DNA from: Phycisphaerae bacterium
GTDB lineage: Bacteria; Planctomycetota; Phycisphaerae; Sedimentisphaerales; Anaerobacaceae
DNA length: 64,000 bases
Direction of reading: 5' to 3'
NCBI GenBank assembly: GCA_030608075.1
Contig: JAUWIU010000001.1
Coordinates: 16,106 to 80,105, forward strand
Below are positions 51,929 through 60,690 of this stretch, piece by piece. The notes under the pieces are model-generated. The model saw nothing but the letters and a program-made list of their open reading frames with translations. It ran no database searches and was not told where the DNA came from. Position 1 is the first letter of the stretch, and each line of letters starts with the position of its first letter. A program made the position numbers and the translations under genes.

Positions 51929-53590
51929 ATGAAGTCATCGAAAAATAAATTGCGACATTGCATCATTTGTATTGGCTGTATAGGATTAATAATCGCGGCA
52001 CAATTGCCTAACGCAGCCTATGGGGATGAGTTTTGGCAGGCAGCCAAAGACTACTCGAACAGTATGGCCAAGCTGGTTACGGATGCCGTCGAGAAACTCT
52101 CCGACGCCAAAGATTATCTCGAGGCCGCTCAGGGCGTACTTGCCGATGCCAAAGGTGCTGTTGGCGCAGCGGGCAGCGCAGCGGTTGTGGGCAAAGCAGT
52201 TGCCGCGGTTGCTGCTGCCGAAACTGCTGTCGCATTCGCTACGACAGTAGTTGCAGTTGCGACTTGTGTAGTGGCTGCATGGGTTGCCGGAACGTTAGCC
52301 GGACAGGCGATTGATTACGGCATCAGCCAGATATGGGACCCCATCTGCCCAATCGAAGTGGGGGACACATACTATATATATCCTACCGACACGGAAGTGG
52401 ATTCCTGGATTCCTGTGATGATATTGAAGGGGACCAACGTATCTTTGACGCGAGCTGATTTCGATTATGCCGATACTATTGTCCCCGGTTCAGGAACGGC
52501 CTGCTGGGACTTTATGCGTGAGGGGACACGAGGCTTCGCGATTGCAATGCGGGGCGCCGGAGCATATACAGACGGACGGTGCAGCGATGTACTGCAGGCT
52601 GCCGCCGACCTTCAGGGATTACTTCCTGTATTCACCGCAGCCATCCAAACATTTGCCGACCTGCTCGCAAGCACACCAACCTTTACCGGAGACCCTATGG
52701 CTGCTATTCATAACGCACGCTTCGAGCTGGACGCACTTGAAGCGGGTTTCCCATGGACGCCCGCTGACGTTCCCGACCCAGGGGCGTTAATAGCTGCAAT
52801 TAACTGGGCCAGGGCCGGGTTGGACCAGGCAGAGGCGGCGCTGCAAGCGGCCGGGGACGGAACCGGAAACCCCATCATGTTAGACGGGGACATGTTTCAA
52901 CCGCTTACCTTGCTCGAATTCATCCAGTGGCTGGACGATTGCAGGGTAAACGGTGTTGCCTGTTTACCAGTGGCTGAAATCAAAATTACGGATTACCTGA
53001 TGAATGTGCTGGGAGCCACCTATGATGGTGTTGCCTCGATAGCCGGCCCGATGGCGGAATGGGACGGGTTGGGTGATACGGGAAATGAGGCGGCGCTATT
53101 TACCGCCCATGGTGGAGCGCTGAGCATGTCACAGGTACTTACCACCGCCATTGCAAATCACTGGGACAGGATTGATTTGTCCTGGTCTCCACTTATCCAA
53201 TGCGGCCCTGCACGTATCCTCGACCATCCGGCTGATGTAACCGAACCATACGGCGCTGTTGCCACGTTCACAGTGCGTGCAGCCGGCGATGGGCCTATGA
53301 CATACCAGTGGAAGAAAAACGGCGCAGCTCTCAGCAACGGCGGTGATATCTCGGGTGTCGACACACCGGCTTTAGAACTACATAATGTCCAGCTAACCAG
53401 AGGAGTGCAAGACTGTTATAGCTGTGAGGTTTACAACGCTCTGGGCAACACCGAATCAAACTGTGCTGCGCTGACGGTACCATGTTTCTTCGACATCCCG
53501 GGCGACCTCAATAAAGACTGCGTAGAAGATATGAAAGACCTCGCTGTGTTCGCCGTGGATTGGCTGAAAGACAGTAGTCTACAGCCTTAA
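51929..53590 (+). CDS. Secreted Ala-rich protein with Ig-like and dockerin-like C-terminal domains
   Basis: A 553-residue exported protein. A signal peptide is followed by an amphipathic helical stretch (DYSNSMAKLVTDAVEKLSDA). A strongly Ala/Val-rich, glycine-zipper-like segment spans about residues 75-130. A central domain of unknown type follows. An Ig-like domain (about 425-520; ATFTVRAAGDGPMTYQWKKN) contains cysteines in CYSCEVYNA. The end is dockerin-like (GDLNKDCVEDMKDLAVFAVD). The ATG chosen is the second one, eight bases after AGGAGG. Role unknown; domain types suggest surface attachment. Confidence 0.82.
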   Translation: MKSSKNKLRHCIICIGCIGLIIAAQLPNAAYGDEFWQAAKDYSNSMAKLVTDAVEKLSDAKDYLEAAQGVLADAKGAVGAAGSAAVVGKAVAAVAAAETAVAFATTVVAVATCVVAAWVAGTLAGQAIDYGISQIWDPICPIEVGDTYYIYPTDTEVDSWIPVMILKGTNVSLTRADFDYADTIVPGSGTACWDFMREGTRGFAIAMRGAGAYTDGRCSDVLQAAADLQGLLPVFTAAIQTFADLLASTPTFTGDPMAAIHNARFELDALEAGFPWTPADVPDPGALIAAINWARAGLDQAEAALQAAGDGTGNPIMLDGDMFQPLTLLEFIQWLDDCRVNGVACLPVAEIKITDYLMNVLGATYDGVASIAGPMAEWDGLGDTGNEAALFTAHGGALSMSQVLTTAIANHWDRIDLSWSPLIQCGPARILDHPADVTEPYGAVATFTVRAAGDGPMTYQWKKNGAALSNGGDISGVDTPALELHNVQLTRGVQDCYSCEVYNALGNTESNCAALTVPCFFDIPGDLNKDCVEDMKDLAVFAVDWLKDSSLQP

Positions 53591-53937
53591 ACATTCAGAA
53601 GTGAACAAAGGGGTCAGCCGTTTCTAAAGGCTGGTCCCTTTTTGACTCCAGCCCCCACGTAACCCTGCTCTGATACCCAACACTCGGCGGCCTCGATGAA
53701 TTAGTCGACATTTTGGTCAACGCAGGGCCGCCATTTACCGTCGATTGCCCCCAGTAACCTCGGCACGTACCTTTCAGTGGCGTTCTGTTTGCAGCAACAC
53801 CCTTCACAAACACCCATTGCAAGCTGAGAAAATACTTGACTCAGTATGTGGACTTATGGCAGTATTACGACTGATTTTGTAAAAAGTTGTGAAAGCTTAA
53901 CACGTTTATCTGCACAGGACTTTAGAGAATTTCGATT
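53591..53937. other. Spacer between the Ig/dockerin gene and rhaD
   Basis: It contains the terminator at 53607-53643. A weak promoter candidate for rhaD is TTGACT at 53836-53841, 18 bases, CAGTAT at 53860-53865. The short minus-strand reading in the middle has no ribosome-binding site and is not supported. Confidence 0.45.
53607..53643 (+). terminator. Rho-independent terminator after the Ig/dockerin gene
   Basis: The arms AAAGGGGTCAGCC and GGCTGGTCCCTTT pair with one mismatch or wobble around an eight- to nine-base loop and run into TTTTT. It lies 17 bases past the stop codon. Confidence 0.85.
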
Positions 53938-54762
53938 ATGCAGGATTCATTTGAAAAGATTATATCGGAAATCGTCAAAACAAGCCGCGATATGTGGAGC
54001 AAAGGCTGGGCCGAAGCAAATGCCGGAAATATCAGCCTAAGACTCAGGCCCGAGATTGCCCAAGACAAAACGACTTTTCAGCCGCGCTCGGACTGGGTCG
54101 CACTGGATATGAAATTCCCCAACCTTGCCAAAGAGCGCTTTCTAATCACCGGCACAGGTATGTATCTGCGCAATATAGAAATCTCACCGGCGAATAACGT
54201 TGGGGTTATTGAACTCGATGATTCCGGAGGCCAATACAGACTGTTGTGGGGATACGAGTCGGGGTGTGACCCTACGTCCGAACTATCGTCACACTTAGAG
54301 GCACAAGCAGTGAGAAAGCGAGTTACCGACGGCACCGACCGGGCCGTCATTCATACTCACAGTCCCAACCTGACGGCCTTGACCTACGCTCTCGACCTTG
54401 ACACGCTACGCATTTCAAAGCTGCTTTGGGAAATGCACACCGAGTGCATAATTATCTTTCCTGAAGGAGTTGAATTCGTTCCCTGGATGCTGCCCGGCTC
54501 GTTGGAACTCGCCGAGGCGACAGCCAAGGGACTTGAAAAACGCCGCGTGATTCTGTGGCAGTTTCACGGCATCCTCGCCACGGGAAACAATCTGGATGCG
54601 GCATTTGGCCTCATTGACACAGCCGAGAAAGCAGCCGGAATTTACTTGAAAGCTGCTTCCGCAGGCCCAATCAGCAACAAGCTCAGCACAGAGCAGTTGC
54701 AAGCTCTCGCCAGGCGCTTCGCTCTAAAGCCCGACCCCTCAATCTTGAACACACGGATATGA
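53938..54762 (+). CDS. rhaD: L-rhamnulose-1-phosphate aldolase
   Basis: Cleaves rhamnulose-1-phosphate to dihydroxyacetone phosphate and L-lactaldehyde. The 274-residue class II zinc aldolase has KGWAEANAGNISLRL near residue 22. The zinc ligands H139 and H141 are in AVIHTHSPNL and H210 in WQFHGIL. The catalytic Glu is E115. Numbering is two residues off E. coli RhaD, and length is identical. With rhaA and rhaB on the other side of the spacer it completes rhamnose breakdown. Confidence 0.95.
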   Translation: MQDSFEKIISEIVKTSRDMWSKGWAEANAGNISLRLRPEIAQDKTTFQPRSDWVALDMKFPNLAKERFLITGTGMYLRNIEISPANNVGVIELDDSGGQYRLLWGYESGCDPTSELSSHLEAQAVRKRVTDGTDRAVIHTHSPNLTALTYALDLDTLRISKLLWEMHTECIIIFPEGVEFVPWMLPGSLELAEATAKGLEKRRVILWQFHGILATGNNLDAAFGLIDTAEKAAGIYLKAASAGPISNKLSTEQLQALARRFALKPDPSILNTRI

Positions 54763-54910
54763 GCCTGTCGCTAACAACCCGCCAAGCGCCAACTGCAACT
54801 TTTATTTCGAGAAGAACTTGCTCAATTAACCCTGAGAGGTTACGATAAGCCCCGGCCATAACAGGTTGAATGAACGCGTTACAGCAATAAATGCCAAGGA
54901 GCACAGCAGA

Positions 54911-56107
54911 ATGGCTAAGGATATGGAACAGTTGTACGCCGAACGCCTCAAACGCTACGTCACAGCAATGCGCAATGAAAAACCGGATATGATTCCGATT
55001 CGACCGTTTGTCGCCGAGTTCACGGCAAAATATGCCGGCTATACCTGCCAGGAGGTAACAGAGGACTACAACAATGCCTTTGTGGCGGCACGCAAATGCG
55101 CCGCCGACTTCGACTGGGACGCTGCCGTTTCCAACATGGTTTACGTCTGGACAGGCCTGACGCAGGCCATAGGCCTGAAGTACTATGGCGTCCCAGGAAT
55201 TGACGTACCGCCAGACACAGGTTTTCAGTACCTCGAACCACCTGAAGAGGCGGCATTTATGAAACCGAACGAATACGACCAGCTCATCGAGGATCCGACC
55301 GGCTTTCTGTTCAACGTCTGGCTGCCGAGGGTATCCACCGATGTCACTGAAGCGGGCCGGCCAACATCCTACCGAAGCAACCTGTCATTTTTGAAGGGCG
55401 GAATGGCAATGCTCAATTACTTCAACGCCTTCGGAACGCAAAACGAACTGTTGCGCCGAGAGTCGGGAACCGTCTCGGCTATCTCGGGGATTCTCAAGGC
55501 CCCGTTCGATATCCTCGCCGACAAACTACGCGGCTATCTCGGCCTAATACCCGACCTTTTCGAGCGGCCGGACAAGGTCCTTGCCGCCTGCGAAGCCCTA
55601 ATGCCGCACCTTTTGCACGTGGCACTTTCCGGCGCAGACCCCGAAAAGAACGTCCCCATCGGCTTTTGGATGCATCGCGGATGCGTGCCCTTTATCTCAC
55701 AGAAACATTTCGATACCTTATACTGGCCAACACTTAAGCCCGTCATCGAGGAGATATGGGCCCATGGGCACCAGGTGCTTTTCTACGCCGAGGGCAGTTG
55801 GGATGCTCATTTGAAATCCTTCGCCGAACTGCCCGACGCGAGCATTGTTTATCACGTCGACCGCGGTAACATCCTGGACGTCCACAAGGCCATCGGTCAC
55901 AAGTTCTGTATCAGCGGCGGCATCCCGAATTATCTGTTGGCTGCCGGCACGCCCGATGAGGTCCGCGACTGCTGTAAAAAGGTCATTGACACAGCGGCTG
56001 GTGACGGCGGGTATATTATGGATGCCAGTGCTATTATCCAGAACGACGCCAAAACCGAAAACATCAAGGCTATGACCGAATTCACTCGCGAATACGGCCA
56101 GTACTGA
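54911..56107 (+). CDS. Uroporphyrinogen decarboxylase-family protein (methyltransferase/URO-D fold)
   Basis: A 398-residue TIM-barrel protein of the URO-D superfamily, as judged from ERLKRYVTAMRNEKPDMIPI, GFWMHRGCVPFISQKHFDTL and YIMDASAIIQNDAKTENIKA. It lacks an obvious HemE N-terminal motif, so heme synthesis is unlikely. Relatives include corrinoid-dependent methyltransferases. Placement among rhamnose and keto-glycoside genes suggests action on a methylated sugar or product, which is speculation since no corrinoid protein is nearby. Start 54911 follows AAGGAG. Confidence 0.78.
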   Translation: MAKDMEQLYAERLKRYVTAMRNEKPDMIPIRPFVAEFTAKYAGYTCQEVTEDYNNAFVAARKCAADFDWDAAVSNMVYVWTGLTQAIGLKYYGVPGIDVPPDTGFQYLEPPEEAAFMKPNEYDQLIEDPTGFLFNVWLPRVSTDVTEAGRPTSYRSNLSFLKGGMAMLNYFNAFGTQNELLRRESGTVSAISGILKAPFDILADKLRGYLGLIPDLFERPDKVLAACEALMPHLLHVALSGADPEKNVPIGFWMHRGCVPFISQKHFDTLYWPTLKPVIEEIWAHGHQVLFYAEGSWDAHLKSFAELPDASIVYHVDRGNILDVHKAIGHKFCISGGIPNYLLAAGTPDEVRDCCKKVIDTAAGDGGYIMDASAIIQNDAKTENIKAMTEFTREYGQY

Positions 56108-56147
56108 CCAGGGCCTCGGTAAACTAAAGAAACAGGGAATTATCACA

Positions 56148-56318
56148 ATGCCTCAGAAAAGCAAAACCGACAAAAAGCCGGGCGTTTGCATCCCCTGGGA
56201 GGAAAAACGCAAAGAAATACCCAAAATCTCAGGCGACGAAAACCTCATCCGGAAAATATGGCAGGGCAATGACGCCCTGGCCTATACATACATCTGGCAT
56301 TGCCTGCTGTCGTTCTGA
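56148..56318 (+). CDS. Small ORF of 56 residues, function unknown
   Basis: Begins at ATG with AGGGA nine bases upstream and reads MPQKSKTDKKPGVCIPWEEK, a charged middle and the end YIWHCLLSF. It lies 40 bp after the URO-D gene on the same strand. No family recognised. It could be a small accessory protein or a remnant of a longer gene. Confidence 0.35.
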   Translation: MPQKSKTDKKPGVCIPWEEKRKEIPKISGDENLIRKIWQGNDALAYTYIWHCLLSF

Positions 56319-56429
56319 CAAAAGGTGTAAACATATGACAAAGGCAGCTTGCTCGCCCCGTCGCTGCTTGCCGAAATGATTGGGCCGCAGTTGTCACTTA
56401 AGCTATGTTCAAACAGGGAGGACAACAAA

Positions 56430-57677
56430 ATGTCGCAAAAAACAAAAAATACAAGCAACAATAGTAGACACATGACGCGCCGCGGCTTTATCGCCGGCGC
56501 CGGTGCGACAGCATTGTCGTTTACGGTAATCAAACCTGAGCTTGTCCGCGGCTCGGCGGCCAATTCCAGGGTAAATCTGGGAATGATTGGCTGCGGCGGT
56601 CGCGGCACATGGATTACCGACCTCTTCCTCAAGCACGGCGGATACAATATCGTCGCAGCAGCCGACTACTTTCAGGACAGGGTCGATAAATTCGGCGAGA
56701 AATTCAATGTGCCCGCCGCCCGTCGTTACACAACCCTCTCCTGTTACCGCAAACTCTTGGAGCAGAAGCTGGACGCCGTTGCAGTCGAGCGCCCGCCCTA
56801 TTTCCATCCTCAGCAAGCCGCAGCCGCCGTCGATGCCGGTCGGCATGTCTACGTTGCTAAGCCCTCTGCCGTGGACGTACCTGGCTGCAACACTATCGCC
56901 GAAAGCGGCAGCAGGGCTACCGCCAAAAAGCTGTGCTTCCTTGTCGATTTCCAGACCCGGGCAAATGAGCTGTACTGTGAGGCGATAAAGCGTGTCCACG
57001 CCGGGGCCCTTGGCCGCTTCGCATTTGGCGAGTCGAGCTACCATTCCAACGGCCCCTGGAAGCACCAGAAAAAGTTCCTGGAGGACGACCCGACCAATCC
57101 CGAAAATCGCCTGCGCGCCTGGGGTTTGAGCCGAGCACTTTCCGGCGATATCATTACCGAGCAAAATATCCACACCCTCGATGTAGCCAGTTGGATTATG
57201 AATCAGGAGCCGGTGTATGCCGTTGGCACGGGCGCTCGCAAGGTGCGCAGTGTCGGAACCTGCTGGGACAACTTCACCGCCCTGTACCGGTATCCCGACA
57301 ATGTCGGCATCACTTTCAGCTCGAGGCAGTTTCCCGGTCACGGCTCACCCGGCGGCATAAGGAACCGCATGTTCGGCCCCAAGGGCGTGCTCGAAACAAA
57401 ATATGGCGGGACCGTTATCATCCGCGGTGAGAATTTCTACCGAGGCGGCGAGACCAACGGTATATTCAAGAATGGCGCCATCAATAACATAGCGACGTTC
57501 CACGACTGCATTACTCAAGGCCGTTTCGATAATCCGACAGTTGCGCCGAGTGTCCGCAGTAACCTTGTGACGATTCTTGGCCGTACCGCTGCTTATACAG
57601 GCAAAAGAATCTACTGGGACAAGCTCATTAAGAGCACCGAAAGGCTGCAACCAGACCTTCGAGGCTTAAAAGCATAA
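56430..57677 (+). CDS. Tat-exported Gfo/Idh/MocA oxidoreductase (first of three)
   Basis: NAD(P)-dependent sugar oxidoreductase type, 415 residues. A Tat leader (MTRRGFIAGAGATAL) follows a 14-residue N-terminus. The Rossmann loop is NLGMIGCGGRGTW. The EKP-like motif is AKPSAVDVPG, retaining the Lys. The GxHxxD position is INIHTLDVASW-like (QNIHTLDVASWIM), retaining the His. Start 56430 has AGGGAGGA upstream. In such export-tagged members a bound cofactor is thought to be carried across folded. It probably oxidises a glycoside to its 3-keto form, in line with the neighbours. Confidence 0.88.
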   Translation: MSQKTKNTSNNSRHMTRRGFIAGAGATALSFTVIKPELVRGSAANSRVNLGMIGCGGRGTWITDLFLKHGGYNIVAAADYFQDRVDKFGEKFNVPAARRYTTLSCYRKLLEQKLDAVAVERPPYFHPQQAAAAVDAGRHVYVAKPSAVDVPGCNTIAESGSRATAKKLCFLVDFQTRANELYCEAIKRVHAGALGRFAFGESSYHSNGPWKHQKKFLEDDPTNPENRLRAWGLSRALSGDIITEQNIHTLDVASWIMNQEPVYAVGTGARKVRSVGTCWDNFTALYRYPDNVGITFSSRQFPGHGSPGGIRNRMFGPKGVLETKYGGTVIIRGENFYRGGETNGIFKNGAINNIATFHDCITQGRFDNPTVAPSVRSNLVTILGRTAAYTGKRIYWDKLIKSTERLQPDLRGLKA

Positions 57678-57748
57678 CCGAGAAAGTCAACACAAAAATG
57701 TTGCGATGATTTTCACACACTGTGGCAGTGTCTTTTAGAGGTGTCGAT

Positions 57749-59308
57749 ATGCGTAATTCAAATATGAGTCGTCGCGAGATGATGTTAGGTTCCGCCCGCG
57801 CTGTTGCCGGGCTTTCGTTAACCCCTTTTGCCACGTCCTGCCGGTCGGCATCGACCAAAATGTCACGGCGTAAGTCAGGCCATAAAGGCTTTAAGATAGG
57901 TGCCTGCGCCTGGTCGTTAGGCAAGGCATCCGACCCCGCTTGTTTTGAGTTGGCCAGGCGAATCGGCCTTGATGGCGTCCAAATAAGCATGGGCAGCGTC
58001 GAAAACGATTTGCATCTCCGCAGGCCCGACGTCCAGAAGCAATTCCTTGAGGCCGCTAAGGAAAACGGTATCGAAATTGCCTCGCTGGGCATCCTTAATC
58101 TAAACAGCGTGCCGTACAAAAGCGACCCGCGCACAGTTCAGTGGGTCTCTGACAGTATCGACGTCTGCAAAGCCATGCATCTGCCGATTGTCATGCTGCC
58201 TTTCTTTGGCAAAGGTGATTTAAGAAACGACAAAAAAGGCGTTGATGTTGTGGTTGAGCGTCTAAAAGGTGTCGCGCCGAAGGCCGAGAAAGCCGGCGTG
58301 GTTATTGGACTCGAGTCCTGGCTAAGTGCCGAGCAGAATATGGACATCATCAACCGTGTCGGTTCGCCCGCTGTTAAGGTCTATTATGACGTCGGCAACT
58401 CGCACAAGAGGGGCTACGATATCTACAACGAGATTCGCTCTCTCGGTGCCGAGCATATCTGCGCGTTTCACGCCAAGGACTACGGAAATCTGTTCGGCCG
58501 GGGCAAAGTCGATTTCAAAAAAGTCCGCCTGGCGATGGACGACGCCGGCTACCGCGGATGGATTCAAATCGAAGGGGCCAAACCCCTCGGGCTCGAAGCC
58601 AGTTACAGGCACGATGCCCAATACCTGCGCAGTGTTTTTCCCGCTGAGCCGATTTATCTGATTGGTGATGACTTTTCCGCGTGGCGCCAAAACACCGGCA
58701 CCTGGCGGATTGTTGGCGAGGCGATTGTGGACCCGGAAAACAAAAAACTAATCGCTGCCGGCCCCGGAGGCGGTGTCATCGTTAATGGGTCTAAGGGAAA
58801 AACCGTAAATCTGTTCAGCAGGAAGCACTTCGGCGACGTTACAGCCCACATCGAGTTCATGATTCCGAGAAAATCCAACTCAGGCGTCTATTTCATGGGC
58901 AGATACGAGATACAGATATACGATAGTTACGGCGTGAAAAAGTCAGAGTACCCGGGCATCGAATGCGGCGGCATTTACCAGCGCTGGGACAAAAACAGAA
59001 CGCCTAAGGGCTTCGAGGGTCATTCGCCGCTGGTCAATGCGACTTTGCCGCCGGGCAAATGGCAGAGTTTTGACGTTATTTTCCGCGCGCCGCGCTTCGA
59101 CAAAACCGGCAGGAAAATTTCCAACGCTCGTTTTAAGAAGGTCATTCACAACAGCGTACTTGTGCACAAGAACGTAGAGCTGACCGGCCCGACCCGCAGT
59201 GCAGCCTATAGCGACGAAAAGCCGACCGGGCCTCTCATGCTGCAGGGCAACCACGGGCCGGTGGCATACCGAAATATCCGGGTCACGCCGCTGGCTTGTG
59301 AAGAATAA
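57749..59308 (+). CDS. Fusion of sugar-isomerase TIM barrel and 3-keto-disaccharide hydrolase (DUF1080) domain
   Basis: A 519-residue exported protein with a Tat-like leader (MSRREMMLGSARAVAGL). Residues 50-300 form an AP-endonuclease-2/xylose-isomerase-like barrel with metal-ligand segments VVIGLESWLS, KVYYDVGNSHKRG and ICAFHAKDYG. Residues 310-515 form a DUF1080 jelly roll (TWRIVGEAIVDPENKKLIAAG, SNSGVYFMGRYEIQIYDSYG, VLVHKNVELTGP). DUF1080 proteins are 3-keto-glycoside hydrolases/lyases. The two activities are commonly separate genes; here they are joined. Start 57749 follows GAGGTG. Confidence 0.87.
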   Translation: MRNSNMSRREMMLGSARAVAGLSLTPFATSCRSASTKMSRRKSGHKGFKIGACAWSLGKASDPACFELARRIGLDGVQISMGSVENDLHLRRPDVQKQFLEAAKENGIEIASLGILNLNSVPYKSDPRTVQWVSDSIDVCKAMHLPIVMLPFFGKGDLRNDKKGVDVVVERLKGVAPKAEKAGVVIGLESWLSAEQNMDIINRVGSPAVKVYYDVGNSHKRGYDIYNEIRSLGAEHICAFHAKDYGNLFGRGKVDFKKVRLAMDDAGYRGWIQIEGAKPLGLEASYRHDAQYLRSVFPAEPIYLIGDDFSAWRQNTGTWRIVGEAIVDPENKKLIAAGPGGGVIVNGSKGKTVNLFSRKHFGDVTAHIEFMIPRKSNSGVYFMGRYEIQIYDSYGVKKSEYPGIECGGIYQRWDKNRTPKGFEGHSPLVNATLPPGKWQSFDVIFRAPRFDKTGRKISNARFKKVIHNSVLVHKNVELTGPTRSAAYSDEKPTGPLMLQGNHGPVAYRNIRVTPLACEE

Positions 59309-59351
59309 TGCAGGTCAACGCCGCCTCGAACATCTGGAGGTTCTTGATGTT

Positions 59352-60659
59352 ATGAAAAAGGCTGTTACGCGTCGCACTTTTCTCGGGAAAACCGCAGGTC
59401 TAACCACCGCTGCGATAGCATTTCCATACTTTATTCCCTCGTCTGCCTCAGGTAAGGCAGGGTCGGTCGCGCCCAGCAATCGCATTACGTTAGGCTGTAT
59501 TGGCGTCGGTGGCCATGGTACGGGCGTAAATCTGAAAAGCTTTCTCGCCAATGCGGACGCCCGCGTTATAGCGGTTTGTGATGTCGACACTAACCATCGC
59601 GAAAGAGGCCGAGATATTGTAAACCAAAAATACGGCAACAGTGATTGTGCAGCCTACAACGACTTTCGGGACGTGCTGGCCCAAAGCGACATCGACGCAG
59701 TGATGGTTTCGACACCGGACCACTGGCACGTTCCGATTTCGATAGCAGCGCTCAAAGCAGGCAAAGACGTGTGCTGTGAAAAGCCGACACTGACCATCCA
59801 TGAGGGCCGGGTCCTCAGTGACACGGTCAAACAGTACGGACGAGTGTTTCAAACGTCAACCGAGGACCGGTCGGTCTACGTATATCACCGAATGGCCGAG
59901 CTGGTGCGCAACGGCCGAATCGGCAAACCCCATACCATCCGTGTAAACTTGCCCGGTGGTCACCGTATCAGAGGCCACTACGGCAAAATCCAAAAGCCTC
60001 AGCCCATCCCCAACGGTTTCGACTATGATATGTGGCTCGGCCCGGCGCCGAAGGCGCCATACACACCCGGACGCATTCACTGGAACTTCCGGTGGATACG
60101 TGACTATTCCGGCGGTCAGTTGACCGACTGGGGCGCCCATCTGCTCGACACCGCACAATGGGGAAATGACACAGAACATACCGGCCCTGTCGACATAGAC
60201 GGAAAGGGCGTGTTTCCCAAAGACGGACTTTACAATACCGCAACGGAATATCATATCGAGTACAAATATGCCAACGGTGTCACGCTTATCGTTTCATCGG
60301 GGGCCTGTGACATCCGCTTCGAGGGAACCGAAGGATGGGTGGGCAATCATGGCTGGCGCGGAAAATTGCAGGCCGCCTCCGACAAAATCCTAAACTCCGT
60401 CATCCGGCCTGACGAAACTCATCTTTACACCTGCCCTGCCGGCGAGCATCGTAATTTTCTCGACTGTGTCCACGCACGCAAAGACCCGTACTTTCCCGCC
60501 GAAACAGGCCATCGCTGCTGCACGGTTATGCACCTGGGCAATATCTCAATGCTGCTCGGACGAAAACTCAAATGGGACCCCGACAAAGAAACCTTCCCTG
60601 ACGACGCCGAGGCCAACAGGATGCTCTCGCGGCCTATGACAAGCCCGTGGAAACTGTAA
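59352..60659 (+). CDS. Tat-exported Gfo/Idh/MocA oxidoreductase (second of three)
   Basis: A 435-residue protein with Tat leader (TRRTFLGKTAGLTTAA). The dinucleotide loop is ITLGCIGVGGHGTG, the catalytic Lys is in CCEKPTLTIHEG and the His in LTDWGAHLLDTAQWG. The long C-terminal domain carries MWLGPAPKAPYTPGRIHWNF, typical of the planctomycete/Bacteroidetes 'oxidoreductase' subgroup. The start is 59352, with CTGGAGG 13 bases upstream. It is closely related to the third copy at 61652 (same DMWLGPAP, FPKDGL and MLSRPM segments), suggesting local duplication. Confidence 0.92.
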   Translation: MKKAVTRRTFLGKTAGLTTAAIAFPYFIPSSASGKAGSVAPSNRITLGCIGVGGHGTGVNLKSFLANADARVIAVCDVDTNHRERGRDIVNQKYGNSDCAAYNDFRDVLAQSDIDAVMVSTPDHWHVPISIAALKAGKDVCCEKPTLTIHEGRVLSDTVKQYGRVFQTSTEDRSVYVYHRMAELVRNGRIGKPHTIRVNLPGGHRIRGHYGKIQKPQPIPNGFDYDMWLGPAPKAPYTPGRIHWNFRWIRDYSGGQLTDWGAHLLDTAQWGNDTEHTGPVDIDGKGVFPKDGLYNTATEYHIEYKYANGVTLIVSSGACDIRFEGTEGWVGNHGWRGKLQAASDKILNSVIRPDETHLYTCPAGEHRNFLDCVHARKDPYFPAETGHRCCTVMHLGNISMLLGRKLKWDPDKETFPDDAEANRMLSRPMTSPWKL

Positions 60660-60690
60660 TAAACCCGACAACGCAAGTGGAGAAAAAACT

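Noticed and set aside
53595..53822. Minus-strand ORF of 75 codons in the spacer before rhaD
   Set aside because: Covers the terminator hairpin and has no ribosome-binding site or motif.
56409..57341. Minus-strand ORF of 310 codons
   Set aside because: Shadow of the first Tat-exported Gfo/Idh gene.
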